From the NCBI GenBank assembly GCA_029555925.1, contig JAKPQU010000337.1:1-16908 (forward strand): 16,908 bases of DNA, given 5' to 3'. The notes beneath the pieces are model-generated. The model was not told where the DNA came from. It ran no database searches and saw nothing but the letters and a program-made list of their open reading frames with translations. Below, piece by piece: positions 1-6,604 of this stretch; position 1 is the first letter of the stretch; every line of letters starts with the position of its first letter. A program made the translations under genes and the position numbers. Origin of the DNA: Bacillota bacterium (lineage in GTDB: Bacteria > Eremiobacterota > SpSt-956 > JAKJGF01).

Positions 1-14
1 TTCTATAGTATTAG

Positions 15-35
15 AAATTAACCAGTGGTTAATTT
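15..35. promoter_or_regulatory. Perfect 10-bp-arm palindrome, operator-like
   Basis: The arms AAATTAACCA (15-24) and TGGTTAATTT (26-35) are perfect inverted repeats around a single G. This size and symmetry suit a dimeric repressor operator rather than a terminator, because there is no GC-rich stem or T-run. No gene starts to its right on the plus strand, so if it is an operator it would serve a gene beyond the left edge. I do not recognise it as a named consensus. Confidence 0.35.
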
Positions 36-137
36 ATTGTCTGCAAAACAAATTAAATAAGGCAAATTATTTTTCTTCGTAAGAGCCTGTCAGGCAGAAG
101 CTGATAAATGGTTACTAATTTACCTGTAGCGGTACTT

Positions 138-263
138 AGTAGTATGATGTAAGCTGTAACTGTTATAAACGTACCAGTTTAGATTTTTTTTGGAGGAGCA
201 CCAGGCAGGTAGACGGTATTTACCTGTTATTCAATTATTCGTTTCCATTAAAGCAATTTGGTA
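138..263 (-). repeat. Dispersed repeat, copy A (inverted partner of copy B)
   Basis: Read on the minus strand from 263 to about 138, this segment matches 4096-4223 on the plus strand at roughly 90% identity by eye, with one single-base indel. Both copies start at TACCAAATTGCTTTAAT, share a central part with TACCGTCT and GCTCCTCC followed by an A-run and ATCTAAACTGG, and end near ACAGCTTA. Matching stops abruptly at both sides. No obvious terminal inverted repeats or target duplications are visible and it carries no gene of its own. It may be a MITE-like or other short mobile repeat. Its first bases form the last codons and stop of the gene at 231-419. Confidence 0.75.
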
Positions 264-419
264 CCAGTTCCGTGCAATTTCCCTTGCATATTCTTCATTT
301 GTAACGGGATAAAATATGGGTTGTTCTGGAAGCCTCAGAGGCCATCTTTTGAAATTATTTTTTACAAGGAGTTCCATCTCTTTTGGTCCTGCAGGCCGGT
401 AAAGTGTTACTGTATTCAT
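231..419 (-). pseudogene. Truncated ADP-ribosylation/crystallin J1-like gene
   Basis: The 62-residue product has the N-terminal signature I associate with proteins annotated ADP-ribosylation/crystallin J1: VTLYRP (4-9), a GPKEMEL stretch, RLPEQPIFYPV (29-39) and NEEYAREIARNW (41-52). Family members normally run on for roughly twice this length with a second conserved part. Here the match stops at Trp52. The remaining residues, YQIALMETNN, are encoded by the dispersed repeat that begins at 263, which also supplies the stop. The start overlaps the stop of the upstream 218-residue gene as ATGA (416-419), so the two are translationally coupled. It is most likely a remnant cut by repeat insertion. 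A functional short form cannot be excluded. The family assignment is from memory of its motifs. Confidence 0.6.
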
Positions 420-1072
420 TCGTTCATCCTCCTGACGTAATCTTCTATCTGTCTTTGAATAAATAAAGCATCTTCAGGCTTTTTTATATTTGTAACCATA
501 TTGATAATATCTTTATTTTTCAGAATACAGTTTATTTTATAGGCCACAGGAGTGCCATCTGAAAGTTCTTCTACAGAATAGATTTTCTCTATATCTGATA
601 ATTTAATTTTTGTATTTCCATAGCCCGGCAGAGGCCGGCATTCAAGAAAAAATTCACCCTTTTTAAGTTTTATAAAGGTTTTATTTACAAAACAGGCGAG
701 AGAGTAATAATTCATAAAAACTACTACTGCCGCGCCGAATAGGAGAAGTAAAAAAATTCCCATATAAATGGCCAGCATAATTACAGAGGGGTTGCTGAAA
801 ATATGTTTTATTAATTTTACTGCCCATATTATAAAAGAAAAAGAAAGACATATGTCCAGAAATAGTGTTAAAAAAATAAGGAAACCGTCTATGTTAAAAG
901 GACGAATAATAGAGAGTTCCTCGTCTTTTTGGTCAACTTTTATATATGATGGCACAGGAAGAAGTTCATCTGTACAATAAGAAAGAGCGGAGCATGTTTC
1001 GCAGACTCCGATCATTGTACGACTGTCTATATGATGTTCAGGAATTTCTTTACTGCAATGGGAACAGAGCAT
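416..1072 (-). CDS. Zinc-ribbon two-pass membrane protein of unknown function
   Basis: This 218-residue protein starts with a CxxC pair at Cys3/Cys6 and a second at Cys24/Cys27, a likely N-terminal zinc ribbon. Two strong hydrophobic segments follow, at about 62-88 and 97-123. The C-terminal region (about 130-218) is soluble, mixed charged/hydrophobic and could be a small PH-like or beta-rich domain. That last guess rests only on its pattern. I recognise no enzyme motif. It lies 10 bp after hicA and overlaps the next gene by ATGA, so it is probably co-transcribed with hicBA. Its Shine-Dalgarno is weak, so it may depend on coupling to hicA translation. Confidence 0.75.
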   Translation of the reverse strand: MLCSHCSKEIPEHHIDSRTMIGVCETCSALSYCTDELLPVPSYIKVDQKDEELSIIRPFNIDGFLIFLTLFLDICLSFSFIIWAVKLIKHIFSNPSVIMLAIYMGIFLLLLFGAAVVVFMNYYSLACFVNKTFIKLKKGEFFLECRPLPGYGNTKIKLSDIEKIYSVEELSDGTPVAYKINCILKNKDIINMVTNIKKPEDALFIQRQIEDYVRRMNE

Positions 1073-1082
1073 TTATATTAAT

Positions 1083-1304
1083 CTAAAGCAAATCTAAAAA
1101 TTTATCTACACTTATGTCAGCTTTATGAATTAATGTTTGAAGGGTGCCAGTTGATAATTCTTTATGCTGAGGTATTGAAAGATTTGCTCTTGCACCTTTC
1201 TTAATCATAACTACATGGCTTCCTACCTGGCCAATTGCCTGCCATCTGGCTTTTTGAAATGCTTTGACAGCTTCTGAGCCTGATATGTTATTTAATCTTC
1301 CCAT
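1083..1304 (-). CDS. hicA: HicA-family mRNA interferase toxin
   Basis: The 73-residue protein has the HicA (YcfA) layout: a short dsRBD-like fold, a central GSHVVM motif with the conserved histidine at position 30, and a C-terminal LSIPQHKELSTGTL segment. In this family the histidine is needed for cleavage of mRNA on ribosomes. It starts 3 bp after the stop of hicB, so it is translated from the same message. The antitoxin-first order is the reverse of the E. coli hicAB arrangement but is seen in other bacteria. All expected parts of a complete toxin are visible. Confidence 0.88.
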   Translation of the reverse strand: MGRLNNISGSEAVKAFQKARWQAIGQVGSHVVMIKKGARANLSIPQHKELSTGTLQTLIHKADISVDKFLDLL

Positions 1305-1307
1305 AAA

Positions 1308-1523
1308 TTAAACTACTACCATAACAGGTTTTGCTCCTTCTTTATTATCCATTTCCAGAACAGCCTTCTGGTCTTCAGCCCAGAGCCATGCTATGATGGC
1401 TTCTTTAATATTTTCCAGAGCCTCTTTTTCAGTTTTACCCTGAGATACACAGCCGGGAAGAGCCGGACACTCCACAACTATCCAGTCATCCTCTGTTTTT
1501 TCCAGCTTAACATGAAAGATCAT
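1308..1523 (-). CDS. hicB: HicB-family antitoxin (short form)
   Basis: The 71-residue product (start MIFHVKLEK) has the HicB partial RNase-H-like fold: W-V-ECPALPGC at about 18-25, then SQGKTEKEALENIKEAI, ending in a beta strand VMVVV. HicB neutralises HicA by direct binding. I chose the start at 1523 because AAGGAGGG lies just upstream; a longer frame running up to 1610 would begin inside the heptamer repeats and lacks such a site. There is no room for the C-terminal DNA-binding domain of longer HicB proteins, so autoregulation would need another route. Its promoter is not obvious; the 104 bp upstream are mostly tandem repeats. Confidence 0.88.
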   Translation of the reverse strand: MIFHVKLEKTEDDWIVVECPALPGCVSQGKTEKEALENIKEAIIAWLWAEDQKAVLEMDNKEGAKPVMVVV

Positions 1524-1558
1524 AAAAAACCCTCCTTCCTTACTATAACATATAAAAA

Positions 1559-1638
1559 GTGAAAAGTGAGTAGTGAAAAGTGAAAAGAAATGGATTTTAT
1601 TACTTTTCACGACTCACGACTCACGACTCACGACTCAT
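1559..1638. repeat. Two facing heptanucleotide arrays
   Basis: Positions 1559-1586 are four exact-register 7-bp units (GTGAAAA, GTGAGTA, GTGAAAA, GTGAAAA). Positions 1611-1638 are four units of GACTCAC/GACTCAT, which on the other strand read GTGAGTC. The GTGAAAAG end of the first and CTTTTCAC beside the second can pair as an 8-bp stem around an AT-rich loop. The array runs into the end of the upstream gene: its stop (1628-1630) and last two codons lie inside the repeat. Confidence 0.85.
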
Positions 1639-3982
1639 AAGTAAAAACGGTTACTCCTCCCGGAGGAATTTTTATGTCGCCGTCTTTCCCCGGTTCCGGA
1701 GACAGAGAGGGTCTGTTAAGGTAATATTTCACTATATCTTCTTCCAGTTTTATTGTTTTCTCTTTTTCCAGATCAAGGTTTGCTATTACTCCGATGATTT
1801 CCTCGCCATTACCCGGTTCGGACATAGACAGGAACAATACTTCAGGAACTTTTGTATCTATAACTGCCATATGGCTGTTCTTTTTAAGAAGAGGTTTTAG
1901 CTCTTTTATAGCATCGTTCAGGGTAAGGATTTCTCCGATAAAATGTTTTTTATTTGTCCACTCACCGCTCAATCTGGCAGGTTTACTCATAAGGAGTAAT
2001 CTTTCAGCATCCGGATTTTTTGCCCTTTCTTCTTCAGACATATATTCGTAAAATCTCTTTGCTTCTGCTATATGTGTGGAAAGTCCTACGTTTATGGTAG
2101 AAGTGGCAACAAATTCCGTTCCGCAGACCGGATTAAACAGGAGAGGTGACCCTTCCTTCTCCGATACGATTCTGCAGAGAGTGTAATAAAGAAGAGAAAT
2201 TCTACCTGCTTTTACTGAGTCCACAGGAGCAAGAGTAAAATCCGGAATACCGTCTTTTAAAGGAGCTTTACTTAAATTTCTTGTTGCAGGTGTCTGACCT
2301 ATTCGTTTGGTATTGTAATTATCCGGAAAACCGAACATTTTCCCTTTATAAGTATCAAACTGGGCGATCTCTTCAAATAGTTTCCTCATATGTTTTATAT
2401 GGAACGTTACCGTTTCTTCAGGATGGGTTTCATATGCATTCATTTCCTTCGCATCACTGTAAGCAGGCTGACCGTAGGAGAAAACCTTGCCTGTTATTAC
2501 AAGAGGAGTGTCTACAAGATATGTGAAACCTGCACCAAGATTTTCTTCCCATACGTTCGGCAGAACCTTTTTTATCTCTGTTTTAAGATCTTCAGGAAGG
2601 GCATGACCCATATCCAGAACAAAAGCATCTACCCCCATATTTTTAAATTTATCGAAATAACCTGTAATCATATCCCATACAGGTTTATTTCTGTATTTCT
2701 TCTCTATTTCAGGTTCTACATCTTTAAAGAATTTAGCGGTAACATAGGTAAGTATATTCAATACAGGCAGTTCTTCATAGGTAGGATCTGAATAAAGTTT
2801 CAGATATGTCACATCGGACCAGAAGGGCTGAATCTCAAATGGTGTATCACAGAAGGCAGGGAGTACTTCTGCTCTTATATCTTCGTTTATTTCTCCTTCT
2901 ATCTTTTTTCCGTTTTTGTCGATTTTATAATAATACCCGATAAGTTTTCCTGTTTCACCATCTCTTTTTACCATGTCAGGAGTCCTCAGGAAAAACTCTG
3001 CATATTCCTTATCTGTTTTATTTGCGTCTATTAAATCTTTAAATTTATAATTGCCTCCGTAAATTTTGCTCTTATATTCGTTGTAGAACCATTCTTCGAA
3101 GGCTGCTCTGTCAGCAAAAGCTCGTTTCCCTGTAGAGGTTTCATATTGATATTTGGGATTATAATAATCAGGCATTCTTTTATTGGAACCTTCTTTTATC
3201 CAGTATCCGTAATCAGGGTGTTTTTCCAGAACCGTTGAATCTATGGAAACAGTTCTCGGTATAACTTCCTGAACGACTTTCATATCCAGGGCATGTGCCG
3301 CTTCTATAAAGGCTTCATACTGTTCTTCTGCCGTCTGTTCAAACATGGGATCTGCAAGAGTCGGTTCTATGGTGAAAGGATCTTTTATGGCAAAGGGAGA
3401 GCCTAAATTCCCCTTTCTTCCGTACATTCCTATTTCTGTTATTGGCTGAAGGTGAACAGTATTATATCCGAGAGCCTTAAGATAGGGAAGAGTAAGAATA
3501 TTTTTTATAAATGTTCCAGTTTCCCTTGTTCCTTCAGAATTAAGGGTTATGTCTTTCCCTTTTTCTGTTCCTATATAACCGTCTCCGTCAATGTCATACA
3601 TGGAAAGAACTCTTGGAAGGAAATTTATTGCTATTGCTCCTGTTCCTGTTTTCAGATCTATTTTTTCAGTCAGTCTGTTTTTTGAATCATATTTTATTAT
3701 ATTATTTATAGTAGTTTCTATGAGATTATACGGAGATTCAACCGGTACGGGATTTACGATGTCACCGGAAGAAACCAGTTTTTTAAGATCTTCTTCTCCT
3801 CTGAGAGGGTTAACTGTCCATGCGCCGGGTACATAGTATTTTTTACCTTTAAATGTGTCTTTATGTTTTTCGCATGATGACAGAATGGAATTAAGTGCCG
3901 GATAGGAAAGATCTTTCTCACTGGCATATAGAGAAGTTAACATAAGAAATAGAATTAAGATAGATACGAATAAATATTTCAT
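1628..3982 (-). CDS. Exported GH13 alpha-amylase-superfamily protein, maltosyltransferase-like
   Basis: The 784-residue protein has a Sec signal peptide (1-20, LYA before Ser21), so it acts outside the cytoplasm. A calcium-loop-like DIDGDGY sits at 130-136. The (beta/alpha)8 barrel starts around 155: GTFIKNILTLPYLKALG, IPRT (241-244), HPDYGYWIK (255-263), WSDVTYLKLY (388-397), LDMGHALP (456-463). From memory these segments resemble the Thermotoga-type maltosyltransferase branch of GH13. By position, Asp457 would be the nucleophile, Glu479 or Glu480 (VWEEN) the acid/base and Asp554 (FPDN) the third acid. The normally invariant Arg two residues before the nucleophile is Val455, so activity may be altered or lost. 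A beta-rich domain follows to the end. AGGGG precedes the ATG. The substrate is probably an alpha-glucan, but this is inference. Confidence 0.7.
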   Translation of the reverse strand: MKYLFVSILILFLMLTSLYASEKDLSYPALNSILSSCEKHKDTFKGKKYYVPGAWTVNPLRGEEDLKKLVSSGDIVNPVPVESPYNLIETTINNIIKYDSKNRLTEKIDLKTGTGAIAINFLPRVLSMYDIDGDGYIGTEKGKDITLNSEGTRETGTFIKNILTLPYLKALGYNTVHLQPITEIGMYGRKGNLGSPFAIKDPFTIEPTLADPMFEQTAEEQYEAFIEAAHALDMKVVQEVIPRTVSIDSTVLEKHPDYGYWIKEGSNKRMPDYYNPKYQYETSTGKRAFADRAAFEEWFYNEYKSKIYGGNYKFKDLIDANKTDKEYAEFFLRTPDMVKRDGETGKLIGYYYKIDKNGKKIEGEINEDIRAEVLPAFCDTPFEIQPFWSDVTYLKLYSDPTYEELPVLNILTYVTAKFFKDVEPEIEKKYRNKPVWDMITGYFDKFKNMGVDAFVLDMGHALPEDLKTEIKKVLPNVWEENLGAGFTYLVDTPLVITGKVFSYGQPAYSDAKEMNAYETHPEETVTFHIKHMRKLFEEIAQFDTYKGKMFGFPDNYNTKRIGQTPATRNLSKAPLKDGIPDFTLAPVDSVKAGRISLLYYTLCRIVSEKEGSPLLFNPVCGTEFVATSTINVGLSTHIAEAKRFYEYMSEEERAKNPDAERLLLMSKPARLSGEWTNKKHFIGEILTLNDAIKELKPLLKKNSHMAVIDTKVPEVLFLSMSEPGNGEEIIGVIANLDLEKEKTIKLEEDIVKYYLNRPSLSPEPGKDGDIKIPPGGVTVFTYES

Positions 3983-4009
3983 TTTTATTCCCCTTTATGT
4001 AAAAATTTG

Positions 4010-4038
4010 TTTCTAACTTAATTTTAGACACATGTAAA
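4010..4038 (-). promoter_or_regulatory. Candidate sigma-70 promoter of the amylase-like gene
   Basis: On the minus strand TTTACA (4033-4038) is followed after 17 bp by TAGAAA (4010-4015), about 28 bp before the ATG. The -35 matches 5 of 6 consensus bases and the -10 4 of 6. Spacing and placement are right, but AT-rich DNA gives such matches by chance. Confidence 0.3.
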
Positions 4039-4095
4039 GGTTTATCCTTTGAGTTTGATAGAAAAAACAAAAAAATCTGTTATGGTGAGTCGTGA

Positions 4096-4223
4096 TACCA
4101 AATTGCTTTAATTAAACCGAATAATTTGAATAATAGGTAAATACCGTCTGCCTGCCTGATGCTCCTCCGAAAAAAATCTAAACTGGAACGTTTATAACAG
4201 TTACAGCTTATATCATGCTACTT
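4096..4223 (+). repeat. Dispersed repeat, copy B (inverted partner of copy A)
   Basis: Same sequence family as 138-263 in opposite orientation, about 90% identical by eye. It begins at TACCAAATTGC directly after two heptamer units (GTGAGTC GTGATAC, 4085-4098). Together A and B form an inverted pair about 3.8 kb apart around the hicBA/amylase block, allowing inversion by recombination or indicating paired insertion. Confidence 0.75.
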
Positions 4224-4260
4224 TACATTATAATTCAATAAAATATACCTGTGTTGCTGT

Positions 4261-4295
4261 GATATTTTTTTCTCCGGAACACCAGGCAGGCAGAC
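4261..4295 (+). repeat. Partial third copy, inverted against the core of copy B
   Basis: The segment ending CACCAGGCAGGCAGAC, preceded by a T-run and CTCCGG, resembles the reverse complement of 4146-4180 inside copy B and the core of copy A (184-214). The two arms could fold back into a stem of about 35 bp with mismatches around an 80-nt loop. I see no matching outer parts of the repeat here, so it may be a degraded copy or part of a larger palindromic structure. Confidence 0.55.
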
Positions 4296-4348
4296 TACTA
4301 TGTCTAAAGCTATAGTTAGTTTCATAACTATCCATAAATAATGACCTC

Positions 4349-4420
4349 GTAATGCGTGACGCGTAATGCGTGATACGCAGGGATTAAACCCGTCACGCGT
4401 CACGCATTACGCGTCACGAC
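4349..4420. repeat. Inverted pair of heptamer arrays, fold-back structure
   Basis: The left arm has four 7-bp units, GTAATGC, GTGACGC, GTAATGC, GTGATAC (4349-4376). The right arm has GTCACGC, GTCACGC, ATTACGC, GTCACGA (4392-4419), which is the reverse-complement flavour. Facing each other across a 15-bp spacer they can form a long imperfect hairpin of about 28 bp. Confidence 0.85.
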
Positions 4421-4461
4421 GACTTAAATTCTAATAAGTTATGAAATACACTATAAATAGT

Positions 4462-4524
4462 ATGAGTGGTGAGTCGTGAAAAGTGAGTCGTGAGCAGTGA
4501 GTGGTGAAAAGTTAAGGGTGAGTA
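4462..4524 (+). repeat. Heptanucleotide tandem array, GTGAnnn type
   Basis: Nine units in unbroken 7-bp register: ATGAGTG, GTGAGTC, GTGAAAA, GTGAGTC, GTGAGCA, GTGAGTG, GTGAAAA, GTTAAGG, GTGAGTA. The first four bases are nearly fixed and the last three vary. The flavours match those at 1559-1638. Confidence 0.88.
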
Positions 4525-4525
4525 G

Positions 4526-4545
4526 GGGCGTTTAATTAAACGCCC
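4526..4545. repeat. Perfect 20-bp GC-capped palindrome
   Basis: GGGCGTTTAA and TTAAACGCCC form a complete palindrome immediately after one heptamer array and just before another. There is no T-run on either side, so a simple intrinsic terminator is unlikely. It could be a cruciform, a REP-like intergenic element or a protein-binding site. Confidence 0.7.
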
Positions 4546-4560
4546 TGGGATTAAATACGC

Positions 4561-4616
4561 GTCACGCGTCACGTGTTACGCGTCACGTATCACGTATTAC
4601 GCATTACGCATCACGA
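4561..4616 (-). repeat. Heptanucleotide tandem array, GCGTGAC/GCGTAAT type
   Basis: Eight units in exact register on the plus strand: GTCACGC, GTCACGT, GTTACGC, GTCACGT, ATCACGT, ATTACGC, ATTACGC, ATCACGA. It ends 6 bp before the stop codon of the hybrid kinase, so it sits at the 3' end of that transcript. The unit is the reverse complement of the form seen at 4349-4376. Confidence 0.88.
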
Positions 4617-4622
4617 CTAATA

Positions 4623-6584
4623 CTATTTATTCAATAATTCTGTAAGTTTACTTATAAGTAATTCCATATCGTAGGGCTTCTGAAGAAAACCTGCCAGACC
4701 TGTGCCGGAGTATTTTTTTTCAAGTTCCTGTTCATTATAACCGCTTGAAAGTATGACAGGTATATTTTTTTTGAGTAATTTCATTTCAAGGAATGTTTCA
4801 ATACCGTCTTTTTTAGGCATAGTAAGATCCATAATGACACATACAATTTTATTACAGGAAGACGGAGAAGAATATTTCCGAAATATTTCTATTGCTTCAA
4901 TACCGTCGGATGCATAAAGAACATTAAATCCATGACTTACCAGCATTCTATCAAGTACTTCCAGTATTGTATATTCATCATCTACAATAAGAATGGTTCC
5001 TTTACCGCGATATTGTAAAGGTTTCTTTTTTTTCTTTTTACTCTGTTCTATAGAATTTTTAGTTACGGGGAAGAGTACTCTGAATCTTGTTCCTTTACCC
5101 GGTTCACTGAACAATTTAATGGCCCCTCTGTGACCTCTTACAATACCGAGTACAGCGGCAAGTCCCAGACCTCTGCCTGTAAATTTTGTCGTGAAGAAAG
5201 GATCGAATATTCTGGTCTGGCTTTCCCTGTCCATACCGCAACCTGTATCACATACTTCAATGTATGAATAAAGACCTTCCGGAAGATTATCATCCAGGTA
5301 TGTTTCATTCAGATAAGCTCTGTCACACTCTATAGAGCCTGTAGATACTGATATAAAACCGCTCTGATCTCCTATTGCTTCTGAAGCATTTATAATGAGA
5401 TTCATAATAACCTGACGTATCTGTGTTGCATCACCTTCTACAGGTTTTATATCTTTACACAGGTTATATTTCAATACTGCTTTTTTAGAAACGGAAATTT
5501 CAAACATATGAGCCATTTCTTTTAATATATTATTCAGATTAATTGGCTCGATAATAAATTTTCCCTTACCTGAATAGGCAAGCATCTGGCGGCAGAGTTC
5601 TGCTGCTCTCCTGGAGGATTTCTCAATATCAAGAAGTCTATCCCTGGCAGGAGAAGAAGAACTAATGTCCATCATTGCAAGATCGGTGTTGCCAAGAATT
5701 GCCATGAGAATATTGTTGAAATCATGAGCAATACCTCCTGCAAGAATACCAAGACTTTCAAGCTTCTGAGTATGAAGTAACTGTGCTTCCAGTTTTTTCC
5801 TTTCTTCTTCAGCTTTTTTAGTTTCAGTAATATCACGGATAATGGTGAGAACCTGGCATACCTGTCCTCTTGTATCAAAAATAGGAAATTTTCTTGTTTC
5901 TGTCCATAAATCAGTACTGGAGAATTTTATCTCATCAACCGTTATTAAAGGTTTGCCAGTGTTTATTACCTGTTTATATTCATTTTTTATAGTATCGGGA
6001 AGAGCCGGAGCTACTTCGAAAAGATATTTCCCTTTAAGTTCACCGTCCATATGGGGGATTTCATTCCTGAAAGCCTGATTGAAGAGTACGAGACGTAAAT
6101 CCAGATCTACAACATGAACAAAGTCTTTAATGGCTTCAATTGTTGTACGATAAAGGGATTCACTTTCTTTGAGCGCCTCTTCTGCCATTCTCCTTCTCAC
6201 AATATGTTCCCATTCTCTTAAAACTCTTGTAACAATTCGATACATATCTGAAAGGGTATCAGAGGACTTTACAACATAATCAATAGCTCCTGCTTTTATA
6301 GCTTCCACAGCAAGGATTTCATTTCCATAACTTGTCATAATTATAACCGGAAAATCCATCTTCCCCGAAACCTTGAGTATCTCAATCCCTTCTCCGTCAG
6401 GAAGTCTCCAGTCAGTAATTAATACATTAGGTTTGAAATTATTTATTTCAGACTTCGCCTGTTCTATTGTAGGGACAATTTTAGTAATAAAATTATCGTC
6501 TTTATCCATCAGAGATCTGCTTATCAGTTCACCATGAGCTTCATCATCTTCGACTATGAGTACGTTAAGCCTGTCTTCTTTCAT
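4623..6584 (-). CDS. Hybrid histidine kinase REC-PAS-HisKA-HATPase-REC
   Basis: The 653-residue cytoplasmic protein has no membrane segment. Order: receiver 1 (7-122; acidic Asp13/Asp14, phospho-acceptor Asp58, Thr84, Lys106); PAS (about 142-253, ending IRDITETKKAEEE); a dimerisation/phospho-accepting helix with His287 in GGIAHDFNN; an ATPase domain with the N-box around Asn395-Asn399, DTGCGM (446-451), FFTTK and GRGLGLA (470-476); a KKKKKK linker (516-521); and receiver 2 (529-653; Asp535/Asp536, Asp586, Lys636). All phosphotransfer residues are present. The N-terminal receiver suggests control by an upstream kinase; the C-terminal one could pass phosphate on or drain it. No output domain is seen. 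It starts 20 bp after the single-domain regulator, with AGAGGT upstream, as the last gene of the operon. Confidence 0.92.
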   Translation of the reverse strand: MKEDRLNVLIVEDDEAHGELISRSLMDKDDNFITKIVPTIEQAKSEINNFKPNVLITDWRLPDGEGIEILKVSGKMDFPVIIMTSYGNEILAVEAIKAGAIDYVVKSSDTLSDMYRIVTRVLREWEHIVRRRMAEEALKESESLYRTTIEAIKDFVHVVDLDLRLVLFNQAFRNEIPHMDGELKGKYLFEVAPALPDTIKNEYKQVINTGKPLITVDEIKFSSTDLWTETRKFPIFDTRGQVCQVLTIIRDITETKKAEEERKKLEAQLLHTQKLESLGILAGGIAHDFNNILMAILGNTDLAMMDISSSSPARDRLLDIEKSSRRAAELCRQMLAYSGKGKFIIEPINLNNILKEMAHMFEISVSKKAVLKYNLCKDIKPVEGDATQIRQVIMNLIINASEAIGDQSGFISVSTGSIECDRAYLNETYLDDNLPEGLYSYIEVCDTGCGMDRESQTRIFDPFFTTKFTGRGLGLAAVLGIVRGHRGAIKLFSEPGKGTRFRVLFPVTKNSIEQSKKKKKKPLQYRGKGTILIVDDEYTILEVLDRMLVSHGFNVLYASDGIEAIEIFRKYSSPSSCNKIVCVIMDLTMPKKDGIETFLEMKLLKKNIPVILSSGYNEQELEKKYSGTGLAGFLQKPYDMELLISKLTELLNK

Positions 6585-6604
6585 AAATTACCTCTAATAC
6601 TCTG

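Larger units (their letters stand above)
3983..4622. other. 640-bp repeat-rich intergenic region without a gene
   Basis: No credible coding sequence lies between the amylase-like start and the hybrid-kinase stop. The region holds a candidate amylase promoter (4010-4038), two heptamer units (4085-4098), repeat copy B, a partial third copy (4261-4295), three heptamer arrays and a perfect palindrome (4526-4545). The only longer open frame (minus strand, 4218-4403) is made of these repeats and lacks a ribosome site. Confidence 0.8.

Noticed and set aside
64..104. A fourth copy of the dispersed repeat core (GAGCCTGTCAGGCAG)
   Set aside because: Similarity is short and can be explained by a local GCCTG/CAGGC palindrome; orientation and flanks do not match the other copies.
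1524..1610. An upstream extension of hicB
   Set aside because: The extra 29 codons run into the tandem repeats; the inner ATG at 1523 has AAGGAGGG at proper spacing and gives the normal family N-terminus.
4218..4403. A 61-codon minus-strand open frame in the repeat region
   Set aside because: It consists of the heptamer array and the third repeat copy, has no ribosome site and no protein-like composition.
4526..4545. Intrinsic terminator for the amylase or kinase transcripts
   Set aside because: The stem is strong but no T-run follows on either strand.
4349..4616. CRISPR-like array
   Set aside because: The repeat period is 7 bp with no unique spacers of 25-45 bp, so it is a minisatellite-type repeat.
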